64,000 nt of DNA from Arthrobacter sp. H-02-3 (GCF_003097355.1 NZ_PYUI01000004.1:1-64000); one strand, 5' to 3'. Positions 52,679 through 62,335 are shown, numbered from the stretch's first letter. Made by a program: numbers and translations. The notes: a model not told the origin generated them from the letters alone.

Positions 52679-54444
52679 CCGGCGGGCGTCCGGCCACGGG
52701 TCTGGGCGGCGGGGGAGCCAGCAGCCGGCGCAACGACGTCGGACGCGGCCGGCACCGCTGAGCCAGCCGCGGCGCCGGGCAGCTCCAGGCCGCCCAGGTA
52801 CTGGAGCGCTATCCACAGCTCCGCGCGGGCCTGCGCCTGATTGAGGTCAAGTCCCAGCAGATCGGTGATGATGCCGATCTGCCGGCGGACGCTGTTGCGG
52901 TGCAGGCCCGTGGCCTTTGCCGTGGCGTCCCAGCTGCCGTTCTCGCCCAGCCAGGCCCGCAGGATGCCGAGCAGGCTGTCGCGGCGTTCCGGCTCAAGCG
53001 CGAGCACAGGTGCCAGCAGGCGCCCCGCCAGCAGGGCCCCGGCCTCGGCGCCCAGCAGGCCCGTCACGGACCACGTAACGTCGTCCTCCCGGGCGCTCCG
53101 GCGGCTCGTGAGCACACGGTTCCGCAGCGAGGAGGCGCGCTGGTAGGCCTCCGCCAGGCCGGCGAATTCGGTGCTGCTGCCGATCACCAGGCTCCACCCG
53201 AGCCGTTCGACCTCGGCGAGCAGGGCGTCGTCGACCTTCAGGCGCGTTATGGCGGCAAAGCCGTAGTCGGTGAGCTCCACCAATTTGGTGTCGAACAGCC
53301 TGCGCCACTCGAGCAGCTCCCGGACCGGGCCCTCGCCCGTGCGGCGCGGCGCGTCCGCCGTCCTGCCGCCGCCGGCGGCGGTGTCGAGCCGGAGGCCCTG
53401 AATGACGCGCAGCTGACCGGACCGGGTGGAGGAAATGCTTTGTGCCAGCAGGTCCTTCAATCCGGTGACGTGCCGTGCCGTTCCTGACGCCACGCTTTCC
53501 GGATGCAGGAGCAGCGCCGTGGCCAGCTGGCTGGGGGCCAGGGAACCGCTGGTGCGCTGGCGGACCAGCAGTTCCAGCAGCCCGACGGCGGTGGAGACAA
53601 CACTGTTCTGCGCCGGGGTCAGCGCGGCGTCCGTGCCGATGACGAGAGCGCCGAGGTTGGCGTCCCGGGTGCTGCGCAGCGGATGCCCGAAGACGAGCGA
53701 CGAGCCGGCGGCGTCGAACGAATCCATCTCCACCCGGGGACCGCTGCCGGCGAGCAGCCGGGTCAGCAGCGGCTGCAAGGCGGCTGAATCAACGCCCGGG
53801 GCGGCCGGGCCGCGGGCACGCACCCGGCCGTCGGCGCCGACCAGCACGGCCCAGACCGGGACGCGCTGCACGAGTGCGGCGAGGAGTTCATGTTCGGGGC
53901 GCGCAGACAGGACCGCGCGCATCAACTGCCGGTTGGTGTCCGCCAGTTGGCGGAAGGTCTTGGCGTTGTCCGATTCGAGGAGCCGGGAAAACTCGAGCCC
54001 CAGGGCGGCGAACGGGAGGTTCCCCGGGATAGACACCAGCGTCAGCTCCTGCCGCCGGCAGGCCTGGACCACGGTATCCGGCACGGCATCGAAGTAGGGT
54101 TCCAGGCCAAAGCCGAGGGCGCCGACCCGGGCCTCAACCAGCCGCCGCACATAAGCGTCCACCGCATCCTGGCTGCCGCCGTCGCCTACGAACGGCAGGC
54201 CGGCGGTGAGCAGGAACTCGCCGTCGAGCAGGTAGGGGGTCGGGTCGTCCAGCTCACTCGGCTCAACCCAGCGCAGCCGCCCCTCTCCGTTGCCGCCGTC
54301 GTGCAGGACCTTCAGCGCCGGAAGCTGGCCCAGGAACTGCGCCAGGGTGACGAAGCCGAGCCGCTCGGAGCCCTCAGCAGCCACGGCCGTGGTTCCCGGT
54401 CTGGCCGCCCGGACGCCGGGCCCACCACCGGGCCGGCAGTGCAT
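52657..54444 (-). CDS. PucR family transcriptional regulator
   Basis: 595 residues: N-terminal PucR ligand-sensing domain (about 30-150, VTLAQFLGQLPALKVL... through TPYLLDGEFLLTAGLPF), a GGDEF-like middle domain (about 290-440) and a C-terminal helix-turn-helix (about 520-575: GSWDATAKATGLHRNSVRRQIGII). PucR proteins often activate purine or amine catabolism. ATG at 54444 lacks a clear ribosome-binding site; a start further in (GTG near VTLAQFL) is possible. Divergent from the APC permease (112 bp) and next to the amidase, so it is the likely regulator of the module. Confidence 0.9.
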   Translation of the reverse strand: MHCRPGGGPGVRAARPGTTAVAAEGSERLGFVTLAQFLGQLPALKVLHDGGNGEGRLRWVEPSELDDPTPYLLDGEFLLTAGLPFVGDGGSQDAVDAYVRRLVEARVGALGFGLEPYFDAVPDTVVQACRRQELTLVSIPGNLPFAALGLEFSRLLESDNAKTFRQLADTNRQLMRAVLSARPEHELLAALVQRVPVWAVLVGADGRVRARGPAAPGVDSAALQPLLTRLLAGSGPRVEMDSFDAAGSSLVFGHPLRSTRDANLGALVIGTDAALTPAQNSVVSTAVGLLELLVRQRTSGSLAPSQLATALLLHPESVASGTARHVTGLKDLLAQSISSTRSGQLRVIQGLRLDTAAGGGRTADAPRRTGEGPVRELLEWRRLFDTKLVELTDYGFAAITRLKVDDALLAEVERLGWSLVIGSSTEFAGLAEAYQRASSLRNRVLTSRRSAREDDVTWSVTGLLGAEAGALLAGRLLAPVLALEPERRDSLLGILRAWLGENGSWDATAKATGLHRNSVRRQIGIITDLLGLDLNQAQARAELWIALQYLGGLELPGAAAGSAVPAASDVVAPAAGSPAAQTRGRTPAGQTSQER

Positions 54445-54556
54445 TAAGTCTCATGACTGAAGACTATAGGTCATTTTGCACACCCGTGAGAGGTGGCTCA
54501 CAAGCCTAGGGTGGGTCAGGGGAAACCGACCACTACTGAAGATAAGGACGTCAACG

Positions 54557-56095
54557 ATGACTGTGCCAACTCTGATCGGGGAACGCCCGCCGGCTGCCGC
54601 CGGCCGTCCCGGGCTCGCCGCCCAGCTCCTGCGCCGCAAGCCGATCGGGCAGCTGGTCAGCGAGGCCGAGACCGGGCACGGAGGCACGCGGCTGGTCCGC
54701 AGTTTCGGGGTACTGCAGCTGACCATGATCAGCGTCGGCGCCACGCTCGGCACCGGCATCCTGGTCATCCTGGGCGAATCCGTGCCGCTCGCCGGACCGG
54801 CCATCTGGATCTCCTTCGCCATCGCCGGATTCGCCGCGCTGCTCTCCGCCGTGTCCTACGCGGAGATGGCCGGCCTGGTGCCTGCCGCCGGGTCCAGCTA
54901 CTCCTATACCTACGCGACCATGGGCGAGGGCATGGCCTGGATCTGCGGCTGGTGCCTGGTTCTGGAATACGCCGTCTCCGTGGCCGCCGTCGCGGTCGGT
55001 GCCGGCCAGTACGTCAATGAGGCCCTGGCGGTCTTCGGCCTCACGCTTCCGGACGCGATGTCGCAGCCGCCGGGAGCCGGCGGGGTGCTGAATATTCCCG
55101 CAATCATCATTGTGGTGCTGGCCATGGTGCTGCTGGTCCGCGGTGCCAAGGAAAGCGCCTGGATCAACACCGCGATTGTCCTGATCAAGGTCGGCATCCT
55201 GCTGTTCTTCTGCGCCGTGGCCTTCACCGCGTTCAACGGCGGACACTTTGAACCCCTCATGCCGATGGGCGCCGCCGGGGTCTCGGCCGCGGCCTCACGG
55301 GTCTTCTTCTCCTACATCGGCTTCGACGCCGCCTCCACGGCCGGCGAGGAAGCCCGCAACCCCAAGCGCGACCTCCCGCGGGCCATCCTGCTCTCCATGC
55401 TGATCGTCACCAGCATCTACGTGCTCGTCTCCGTCGCCGCCATCGGCGCCCGACCCTGGGGCTGGTTCGACGGCACCGAAGCCGCCCTCGTGAAGATCCT
55501 CGAGGAAATCACCGGCCAGCCGTGGGTCGGCGTCGTGTTCGCCGTCGGTGCCGTGCTTGCCATCGCCAGCATCGTGCTGACCGTCCTCTACGGGCAGACC
55601 CGGATCCTGCTGTCCATGTCCCGCGACGGCCTCGTCCCCAAAGTCTTCGGCCGCGTCTCGCCCCGGACCGGCACGCCGGTTGCCGGAACCCTGATCGTAG
55701 GCACCGCCGTCGCGCTGACCGCCGGCCTCGTGCCGCTGGGCGCCCTCGCGGACGCCACCAGCATCGGCACCCTCTTCGCCTTCGCGCTGGTCAACGTGGC
55801 CGTCCTCTACCTGCGCCGCAACCGCCCGGAGCTCAAGCGCAGCTTCCGCGTCCCGCTCTTTCCGCTGACCCCGATTCTCGGCGCCCTCATGTGCGCCTAC
55901 CTCATGGCCAACCTCGGCGCCGAGACCTGGGCGGTCTTCGGTGTCTGGATGCTCGTGGGCCTAGCCGCCTACTTCGGCTACGGCCGCAAGAACTCCAGGG
56001 TGGCGGCCCTGGGGCACGAGGAATACCGTGAACTATCAAGCCGCCAATCCGCCACCACCACCACAACCGAGGAACTGAAGGCAGAGATCTCATGA
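54557..56095 (+). CDS. APC superfamily amino acid permease
   Basis: 512 residues with about 12 membrane segments. SVGATLGTGILVILGE in the first segment is the APC substrate-binding unwound helix, and SYAEMAGLVPAAGSSYSYTYATMGE and FFSYIGFDAASTAGEEARNPKRDLPRAI are typical of the cationic amino acid transporter (CAT) branch. The N-terminus (about 1-45) is cytosolic. ATG at 54557 with AAGGA upstream. Its stop overlaps the next start (ATGA), linking uptake to the flavoenzyme. Confidence 0.93.
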   Translation: MTVPTLIGERPPAAAGRPGLAAQLLRRKPIGQLVSEAETGHGGTRLVRSFGVLQLTMISVGATLGTGILVILGESVPLAGPAIWISFAIAGFAALLSAVSYAEMAGLVPAAGSSYSYTYATMGEGMAWICGWCLVLEYAVSVAAVAVGAGQYVNEALAVFGLTLPDAMSQPPGAGGVLNIPAIIIVVLAMVLLVRGAKESAWINTAIVLIKVGILLFFCAVAFTAFNGGHFEPLMPMGAAGVSAAASRVFFSYIGFDAASTAGEEARNPKRDLPRAILLSMLIVTSIYVLVSVAAIGARPWGWFDGTEAALVKILEEITGQPWVGVVFAVGAVLAIASIVLTVLYGQTRILLSMSRDGLVPKVFGRVSPRTGTPVAGTLIVGTAVALTAGLVPLGALADATSIGTLFAFALVNVAVLYLRRNRPELKRSFRVPLFPLTPILGALMCAYLMANLGAETWAVFGVWMLVGLAAYFGYGRKNSRVAALGHEEYRELSSRQSATTTTTEELKAEIS

Positions 56096-57789
56096 CCACC
56101 GCCACCGAACTGCCGGCTCCCGCACCGGCTACCACCCCGACCGAGGCGCCCATCACCATGCTGAACCCGGATTTCCCGTTCAGCTACGACCACTATCTGG
56201 CCCACCCGGACGGCCTGGGGTCCGTGCCGCAGGAACTGTACGGGACGGAGGTCGCCGTCGTCGGTGCCGGCCTGTCCGGGCTCGTGACCGCCTATGAGCT
56301 CATGAAGCTGGGCCTGCGCCCGGTGGTCTATGAAGCCGATCAGATCGGCGGCCGGCTGAGGACCGCCAGCTTCCCGTCCGCGCCGGGCATCGTGGCGGAC
56401 CTCGGCGGCATGCGGTTCCCGGTCTCCGGGAAGGCTTTCTACCACTACGTGGACCTGCTCGGGTTGGACACCCAGGAGTTCCCCAATCCGCTGGCGCCGG
56501 CGACCTCCAGCACGGTGATCGAGCTCGCCGGCCAGAAGTACTACGCCGAGACCGCGGCGGACCTGCCCCCGTTCTTCCTCGAGGTCGCGGACGCGTGGAA
56601 GGCGGCCGTGAACGACGGCGCCCGGTTCGCCGAGATGCAGGAGGCCATCCGGGCCCGGGATACGGCCCGGATCAAGGAACTGTGGAACGCGCTGCTGCCG
56701 GAGCTGGACGAGCAGACGTTCTACGGTTTCATCGCCGGCAGCGACTCCTTCAAGCAGGCCGGCTTCGCCCACCGCGAGGCGTTCGGGCAGGTGGGCTTCG
56801 GCACCGGCGGCTGGGACACCGACTTCCCCAACTCCATCCTCGAAATCCTCCGGGTCGTCTACACGGACGCCGACGACCAGCACCGGCTCATCGCCGGCGG
56901 CGCGCAGCGGCTCCCCGAGGCGCTGTGGGAGCACGCGCCGTCGGGAATGGCGCACTGGCCCGACGGCACCTCCCTGGCGTCGCTGCATGCGGGTGCCCCG
57001 CGCGGCGCCGTGGAGCGCATCGCCCGCGACGGCAGCGGCGACTTCCGGATCCGCGAACGCTGGGGACGCGAGTCCGCCTACCCGGCGGTGGTGACCACAT
57101 GCCAGTCTTGGCTGCTGTCGACGCGGATCCACACGGACGAAACCCTGTTTCCCGCTGAGCTGTGGACGGCGATCGAACGCTCGCACTACATGCAGTCCTC
57201 CAAGACCTTCGTCATGGTGGACCGGCCGTTCTGGAAGGACATCGATCCGGAGACCGGCCGCGAGGTCCTGTCGATGACGCTGACCGACCGGCTGAACCGG
57301 GCCACGTACCTGCTGGACAACGGCCCGGACCAGCCCGCCGTGATCCTGTTGTCCTACACGTGGAACGACGACGCGCTGAAGTGGCTCTCACTCGACGCGG
57401 ACCAGCGGGCGGAGCTCATGTTGCACTCGCTGGAGCAGATCTACCCGGGCGTCGACATCGCCAGCCACATCGTGGGACAGCCGATCACGGTCTCGTGGGA
57501 GGCCGACCCCAACTTCATGGGCGCGTTCAAGGCCAACCTGCCGGGTCACTACCGCTACCAGCAGCGGCTCTTCACCCACTTCAAGCAGGACGGGCTGCCC
57601 GCCGAACAGCGCGGGATCTTCCTCGCCGGCGACGACGTCTCCTTCACCGCCGGCTGGGCCGAGGGTGCCGTCACCACCGGCCTCAACGCGGTCTGGGGCG
57701 TGGTCAACCACCTCGGCGGCCGGACACCGGCCGGGAACCCGGGCCCGGGCGAGCTCCTGCCCGAGCTGGGCCCGATCGCCCTGGACTAA
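56092..57789 (+). CDS. Flavin monoamine oxidase family, tryptophan 2-monooxygenase-like
   Basis: 565 residues. FAD motif VAVVGAGLSGLVTAYELMK (54-72), IGGRL at 85-89, GGMRFP (105-110), then FGTGGWDTDFPNSILEILR, LLSYTWNDDALK, GAFKANLPG and the C-terminal flavin segment LAGDDVSFTAGWAEGAV. The blocks GGMRFP, LLSYTWxDDA, GAFKxNxPG and GWxEGAVxTxLN agree with remembered sequences of IaaM-type tryptophan/phenylalanine 2-monooxygenases, which oxidatively decarboxylate the amino acid to the arylacetamide, rather than with plain monoamine oxidases. ATG overlaps the permease stop. Confidence 0.85.
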   Translation: MTTATELPAPAPATTPTEAPITMLNPDFPFSYDHYLAHPDGLGSVPQELYGTEVAVVGAGLSGLVTAYELMKLGLRPVVYEADQIGGRLRTASFPSAPGIVADLGGMRFPVSGKAFYHYVDLLGLDTQEFPNPLAPATSSTVIELAGQKYYAETAADLPPFFLEVADAWKAAVNDGARFAEMQEAIRARDTARIKELWNALLPELDEQTFYGFIAGSDSFKQAGFAHREAFGQVGFGTGGWDTDFPNSILEILRVVYTDADDQHRLIAGGAQRLPEALWEHAPSGMAHWPDGTSLASLHAGAPRGAVERIARDGSGDFRIRERWGRESAYPAVVTTCQSWLLSTRIHTDETLFPAELWTAIERSHYMQSSKTFVMVDRPFWKDIDPETGREVLSMTLTDRLNRATYLLDNGPDQPAVILLSYTWNDDALKWLSLDADQRAELMLHSLEQIYPGVDIASHIVGQPITVSWEADPNFMGAFKANLPGHYRYQQRLFTHFKQDGLPAEQRGIFLAGDDVSFTAGWAEGAVTTGLNAVWGVVNHLGGRTPAGNPGPGELLPELGPIALD

Positions 57790-57856
57790 CCCGATCGCCC
57801 TCGGCTAGGCAGCCCCGCGGGCTAACCCGATCGCCCTCGGCTAGGCAGCCCCGCGG
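57786..57856. repeat. 36-bp tandem duplication over the stop region
   Basis: CTAACCCGATCGCCCTCGGC and the next 15 bases occur at 57786 and again at 57822; the coding end of the flavoenzyme (CCGATCGCCCTGGACTAA) is an older, drifted copy. The duplication fills the whole gap to the next convergent gene. Confidence 0.88.
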
Positions 57857-57857
57857 C

Positions 57858-58379
57858 TCAGGCGCTGTGGAGTTCGCGGTGCGCCCGCGCCAGCTCCTGG
57901 TAGTGCGCGGCATTGCGCTGGACGCCCGCGAACTCCTCGTCGCTGAGCTCGCGCCGGACTTTCGCGGGCACCCCGGCGACGAGCGAGCGCGGCGGGATGA
58001 CCGTGCCCTCCAGCACGACGGCACCGGCAGCAACAAGCGAGCCGGTGCCGATCACGGCCCCGTTGAGGATGGTGGCGCTCATACCGATCAGGCAATCGTC
58101 CTCGACGGTGCAGCCGTGCACCACGGCGCTGTGGCCGACGCTGACCCGGGCCCCGACGGTGCAGGGGAACCCGGGATCGGCGTGCAGCACCACGTTGTCC
58201 TGCAGGTTGCTGCCGGCACCCACGGTGATGGCGGCGGTGTCGGCGCGGACGGACACGCCGTAGAAGGCGCTCGAGTTCTCAGCCAGCGTGGCGTTGCCGA
58301 TCACCGAGGCCGTGGGCGCGATGAAAGCGGAGTCATGGACGGCCGGGGTCGTGCCGGCGAATGCGTAGAGGGGAGCCAT
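57858..58379 (-). CDS. Gamma carbonic anhydrase family protein
   Basis: 173 residues: a left-handed beta-helix built of hexapeptide repeats (about 10-130, e.g. ASVIGNATLAENS, AVIGTGSLVAAGAVV) and a C-terminal helix. Zinc-ligand histidines of the gamma class are visible in NVVLHAD and VGHSAVVHGC. The family includes CamH/YrdA-type proteins, not all of which hydrate CO2. Ends two bases after the duplication. Co-directional with the methyltransferase and purU upstream (37 bp from the methyltransferase). Confidence 0.92.
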   Translation of the reverse strand: MAPLYAFAGTTPAVHDSAFIAPTASVIGNATLAENSSAFYGVSVRADTAAITVGAGSNLQDNVVLHADPGFPCTVGARVSVGHSAVVHGCTVEDDCLIGMSATILNGAVIGTGSLVAAGAVVLEGTVIPPRSLVAGVPAKVRRELSDEEFAGVQRNAAHYQELARAHRELHSA

Positions 58380-58416
58380 GCCTCCAGCCTAGGACACCCG
58401 CCCACGGGGGTTTGGG

Positions 58417-58863
58417 TCAGTCGGGGGAGCGGAGGACGGTAAACCCGCCGTCGCCGCTGCCACCTTTGCTGTCGCTTGCGGCTTCTCCGCTGCGCGGGGC
58501 GGGGGACGGGAGGACGACGGCGATCGGCGCGCCGGGTTCGGCCACGCGCCCGAGTTCGCGGACGACGCCGTCCCACTGGTCCGGCGGCAGGCCCGCCAGG
58601 GCGTCCACCGCCCAGACCGAGGAGAACGCGGCGTCGGCGAACGGCAGCGATTCCGGGCCCGCCACGGACGCCTCCAGCCCGTGCGCCCGTGCGGCATGGA
58701 TATTTTCCTCGGACGGGTCGACGCCGGTGAAATGGATGCCGGACTGCACAAAGTGCAGCCCGTCGGTGCCCGTGCCGCAGTCGAGCCCCAGCACCGCGTG
58801 CCGCCCCTCTGACTTGAGCAGGGCCACGAATGATTCGAGCCGGTCCTTCCGGATGGATTCCAT
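58417..58863 (-). CDS. Small class I SAM-dependent methyltransferase
   Basis: 148 residues. The SAM-binding motif I is VLGLDCGTGTDGLHF, followed by FTGVDPSEENI (acidic loop) and LPFADAAFSSVWAVDAL (post-motif); the fold is cut short after strand 5, so it is a minimal methyltransferase of the Methyltransf_11 type. Target unknown. ATG at 58863 preferred over TTG at 58875. 21 bp after purU, so it is probably co-transcribed with it. Confidence 0.83.
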   Translation of the reverse strand: MESIRKDRLESFVALLKSEGRHAVLGLDCGTGTDGLHFVQSGIHFTGVDPSEENIHAARAHGLEASVAGPESLPFADAAFSSVWAVDALAGLPPDQWDGVVRELGRVAEPGAPIAVVLPSPAPRSGEAASDSKGGSGDGGFTVLRSPD

Positions 58864-58884
58864 GGCTCTAGTCAAGGACCGGAA

Positions 58885-59745
58885 TCAGTTAAAGACAACC
58901 GTCCGGTTGCCGTCGAGCAGGACACGGTGCTCGGCATGCCACTGCACGGCCTGGGCCAGGGTGCGGCCCTCCACGTCCCGGCCCATCTGGACGAACTGCT
59001 CGGCGGTGCGCCGGTGGTCCACGCGGATGACTTCCTGCTCGATGATCGGTCCCTCATCCAGGGCTGCCGTGACGTAGTGCGCCGTGGCCCCGATGAGCTT
59101 CACGCCGCGGGCGTGCGCCTGGTGGTAGGGCTTGGCACCCTTGAAAGAGGGCAGGAATGAGTGGTGGATGTTGATCGCCTTGCCCGTGAGTTCGCTGCAC
59201 AGCTCGTCGGAGATGATCTGCATGTACCGGGCCAGGACGGTGAGCTCGATGTCGTGCTCCTTCATCAGGAGACGAAGGGCGTCCTCGGCCTGGACCTTGG
59301 TGTCCGGCGTGACGGGGATGTAGTGGAACGGGATGCCGTAGAACTCCGCCAGGCCCTCAAGGTCCCGGTGGTTGGAGACAATGGCCGGAATGTCGATCGG
59401 CAGGGTGCCGGAGCGCTGCAGGAACAGCAGATCGTTCAGGCAGTGGGCCGAGGTGCTGGCCATCAGCAGGGTGCGGACCTTCCGGCCGGCCGGGTTCAGG
59501 CTCCACTGCATGCCGAAAGCCTGGGCCACGGGCTCCAGGGCCGCCTGCAGCTCGGCCCGCTCGGCGGCCGTCGTCGCCTCCACCCGCATGAAGAAGGTGC
59601 CCGTGCCGTGGCTGCCGTACTGCTGGGAGTCCGTAATATTGCAGCCCGCCACGAGGAGGGCTCCGGCGACGGCGTGCACGATGCCGGGCCGGTCAGGGCA
59701 GGACAGAGTCAGGATGTAGGAAGCAGTCAGGTTCTCGTCAGTCAC
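58885..59745 (-). CDS. purU: Formyltetrahydrofolate deformylase
   Basis: 286 residues. An N-terminal ACT domain (about 8-85, ILTLSCPDRPGIVHAVAGAL) and a C-terminal formyltransferase-fold catalytic domain (about 90-286). PurU hydrolyses 10-formyl-THF to THF and formate. Active-site segments: NIHHSFLPSFKGAKPYHQA (catalytic Asn-His) and TAHYVTAALDEGPII (Asp). GTG start. Divergent from the ZTP-riboswitch-controlled glyA-folD pair, keeping the folate one-carbon genes together. Confidence 0.97.
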   Translation of the reverse strand: MTDENLTASYILTLSCPDRPGIVHAVAGALLVAGCNITDSQQYGSHGTGTFFMRVEATTAAERAELQAALEPVAQAFGMQWSLNPAGRKVRTLLMASTSAHCLNDLLFLQRSGTLPIDIPAIVSNHRDLEGLAEFYGIPFHYIPVTPDTKVQAEDALRLLMKEHDIELTVLARYMQIISDELCSELTGKAINIHHSFLPSFKGAKPYHQAHARGVKLIGATAHYVTAALDEGPIIEQEVIRVDHRRTAEQFVQMGRDVEGRTLAQAVQWHAEHRVLLDGNRTVVFN

Positions 59746-59802
59746 GAAGAACAGCCTACCCGCGCTTCAAGGGCAGTTTTGTAAGCGTTTTGGTAGTGTT
59801 AA

Positions 59803-59882
59803 CCCGTCGCAACTGGCGTTGGATGGCTAACCATCAGGGAGCGGCACTCACGAAGACCACGGATCGTACGCCTGGGCCGAGG
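59803..59882 (+). promoter_or_regulatory. ZTP (pfl) riboswitch upstream of glyA-folD
   Basis: The conserved blocks of the pfl/ZTP aptamer occur in order: ACTGGCG (59812-59818), ACCATCAGGGAGCG (59830-59843) and CGCCTGGGCC (59869-59878). Expected stems pair: GTCGC (59806-59810) with GCGGC (59841-59845), and GATGG (59822-59826) with CCATC (59831-59835). ZTP/ZMP signals 10-formyl-THF shortage, and the class commonly controls glyA and folD. A hairpin GGCAGC/GCTGCC at about 59900-59917 follows and could be part of the switch. The leader then runs another 140 bases to the glyA start. Confidence 0.88.
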
Positions 59883-60058
59883 GTCATGTCTTACCGGTTG
59901 GCAGCTTCGCCGCTGCCAGGCCGTTGCCGGCGCCTGTTCAGGGTGCCAATCGCCGACGTCGCGTCCCGCTGTCCGGGGGTCCGTCATCAAGGGGCGGTGC
60001 AACGGGCCAGCCGGTAGCCTGACCATTAGCCGTACCCGTTGCCTACCAGGAGTTCCTC

Positions 60059-61357
60059 GTGACTACTACTACCGCCACCTCAGCCGCCGTGAGCAACCAG
60101 CCGCTGGCCGAACTCGACCCGGAAATCGCCGCCGTTCTGGCCCAGGAGCTTGGCCGCCAGCGCGGCACCCTGGAAATGATCGCCTCCGAGAACTTCGCCC
60201 CGCGCGCCGTGATGGAAGCCCAGGGTTCCGTCCTGACCAACAAGTACGCCGAGGGCTACCCGGGACGCCGCTACTACGGCGGCTGTGAATACGTCGACGT
60301 CGCCGAGCAGCTGGCGATCGACCGTGTCAAGGAGCTCTTCGGCGCCGAATACGCCAACGTCCAGCCGCACTCGGGTGCGCAGGCCAACGCCGCCGCGCTC
60401 GCCGCCATGATCACCCCCGGTGACAAGATCCTGGGCCTCTCCCTGGCCCACGGCGGTCACCTCACCCACGGCATGAAGCTGAACTTCTCCGGCAAGCTCT
60501 ACGAGGTTGCCGCCTACCAGGTCGAGGAAGACAACTTCCGGATCGACATGGACAAGCTGCGCGAGCAGGCCATCGCCGAAAAGCCCCAGGTCATCATCGC
60601 CGGCTGGTCCGCCTACCCGCGGCACCTTGATTTCGCCGCGTTCCGCTCGATCGCCGACGAGGTCGGCGCCCTGCTCTGGACCGACATGGCGCACTTCGCC
60701 GGCCTCGTGGCCGCCGGGCTGCACCCGAGCCCGGTCCCGCACTCGGACGTCGTCACCTCCACCGTGCACAAGACCCTCGCCGGCCCGCGATCCGGCGTCA
60801 TCCTGGCCAAGCAGGAATGGGCCAAGAAGCTCAACTCCGCCGTGTTCCCCGGCCAGCAGGGCGGCCCGCTCATGCATGTGATCGCCGCGAAGGCAGTGGC
60901 CTTCAAGATCGCCGGTACCGAGGAATTCAAGGAACGCCAGGAGCGCGTCCTCGAAGGCGCCAAGATCATCGCCGAACGCCTCGGCCAGGCCGACGTCGCC
61001 GCCGCCGGCGTCTCGGTCCTGACCGGCGGCACCGACGTGCACCTGGTCCTGGTGGACCTGCGCAACTCCCAGCTGGACGGCCAGCAGGCCGAGGACCTCC
61101 TGCACTCCGTAGGCATCACCGTCAACCGCAACGCCGTGCCGTTCGACCCCCGCCCGCCGATGGTCACCTCCGGCCTGCGCATCGGCACCCCGGCCCTGGC
61201 CACCCGCGGCTTTGGCGCCGAGGAATTCACCGAGGTCGCCGACATCATCGCCACGGCGCTGAAGTCCGGCGCGGCCACGGATATCGAGGCCCTGCAGGCC
61301 CGCGTGGACAAGCTGGCCGCCGATTTCCCGCTGTACCCCCAGCACGAGCAGTGGTAA
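60059..61357 (+). CDS. glyA: Serine hydroxymethyltransferase
   Basis: 432 residues, PLP enzyme that interconverts serine and glycine and loads THF with one carbon. [43 protein letters not shown], and the PLP-lysine segment [15 protein letters not shown] are present. GTG start behind AGGAG. First gene of a pair with folD, three bases apart, under a ZTP riboswitch. Confidence 0.98.
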   Translation: MTTTTATSAAVSNQPLAELDPEIAAVLAQELGRQRGTLEMIASENFAPRAVMEAQGSVLTNKYAEGYPGRRYYGGCEYVDVAEQLAIDRVKELFGAEYANVQPHSGAQANAAALAAMITPGDKILGLSLAHGGHLTHGMKLNFSGKLYEVAAYQVEEDNFRIDMDKLREQAIAEKPQVIIAGWSAYPRHLDFAAFRSIADEVGALLWTDMAHFAGLVAAGLHPSPVPHSDVVTSTVHKTLAGPRSGVILAKQEWAKKLNSAVFPGQQGGPLMHVIAAKAVAFKIAGTEEFKERQERVLEGAKIIAERLGQADVAAAGVSVLTGGTDVHLVLVDLRNSQLDGQQAEDLLHSVGITVNRNAVPFDPRPPMVTSGLRIGTPALATRGFGAEEFTEVADIIATALKSGAATDIEALQARVDKLAADFPLYPQHEQW

Positions 61358-61360
61358 TCG

Positions 61361-62284
61361 ATGACTTCTGCAAAAATGGCTGAAACCGCCCAGATCCTTG
61401 ACGGCAAGGCTACCGCCGCTGCCATCAAGGCTGAGCTGAAAGAACGCGTGGCCGCACTCAAGGCCATGGGCGTCACCCCCGGACTGGGCACCATCCTGGT
61501 CGGCTCCGATCCCGGCAGCACCTGGTATGTCGGCGGCAAGCACAAGGACTGCGCCGAGGTGGGCATCACGTCCATCCGCCGCGACCTGCCCGAGGAAACC
61601 ACGCAGGATGAACTCCTGGCCGTGGTCCGCGAGCTCAACGAGAACCCGGAGTGCACCGGTTACATCGTCCAGCTGCCGCTGCCCAAGCACATCGACCAGG
61701 ACGTCATCCTGGAGGCCATGGACCCTGAGAAGGACGCCGACGGCCTCCACCCGATGAACCTGGGCCGGCTCGTGGCCAACGTCAGCGGACCCATGAAGTC
61801 CCCGCTGCCGTGCACGCCCAAGGGCTGCGTGGAACTGCTGACCCGGCACGGCATCAGCCTCAACGGCAAGCGCGTCCTCGTGGTGGGCCGCGGCGTCACC
61901 ATCGGCCGCCCGGTGGGACTCCTGCTGACCCGCAAGGACGTCAACGCCACGGTCATCCTCGCCCACACGGGCACGGTGGACCTGCCGGCCGAACTCCGCC
62001 AGGCCGACGTCGTGATTGCCGCCGCCGGCCAGCCGCACATGATCAAGGCCGGGGACCTTAAGCCCGGGGCGATCGTGCTCGACGTCGGCGTCAGCCGCGT
62101 GGACGACGGCACCGGCAAGGCCGTGGTCACGGGAGACGTTGACCCCGCCGCGGCCGACGTCGCCGCCTGGCTCTCGCCGAACCCGGGGGGAGTGGGGCCC
62201 ATGACCCGCGCCATGCTCCTGGCCAACGTGGTGGAAACCGCCGAGCGCCAACTGGCATCGAAAAGCCACGCCGGGCTCGCCTAG
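61361..62284 (+). CDS. folD: Bifunctional methylene-THF dehydrogenase/cyclohydrolase
   Basis: 307 residues. FolD converts 5,10-methylene-THF to 10-formyl-THF in two steps with NADP. Family segments: [22 protein letters not shown] (catalytic Lys region), [38 protein letters not shown] and [16 protein letters not shown]. Start at 61361, with the second Met at 61376 as alternative. Follows glyA directly and is ended by a strong terminator. Confidence 0.97.
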   Translation: MTSAKMAETAQILDGKATAAAIKAELKERVAALKAMGVTPGLGTILVGSDPGSTWYVGGKHKDCAEVGITSIRRDLPEETTQDELLAVVRELNENPECTGYIVQLPLPKHIDQDVILEAMDPEKDADGLHPMNLGRLVANVSGPMKSPLPCTPKGCVELLTRHGISLNGKRVLVVGRGVTIGRPVGLLLTRKDVNATVILAHTGTVDLPAELRQADVVIAAAGQPHMIKAGDLKPGAIVLDVGVSRVDDGTGKAVVTGDVDPAAADVAAWLSPNPGGVGPMTRAMLLANVVETAERQLASKSHAGLA

Positions 62285-62299
62285 GAATCCGAGCTGATG

Positions 62300-62335
62300 A
62301 CAGGGCACCTGCTTCCCGCGAAGCAGGTGCCCTGT
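62300..62335 (+). terminator. glyA-folD terminator
   Basis: A perfect 16-bp stem ACAGGGCACCTGCTTC (62300-62315) with 62320-62335, loop CCGC, followed by GGCTTT, 15 bp past the folD stop. Confidence 0.92.
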
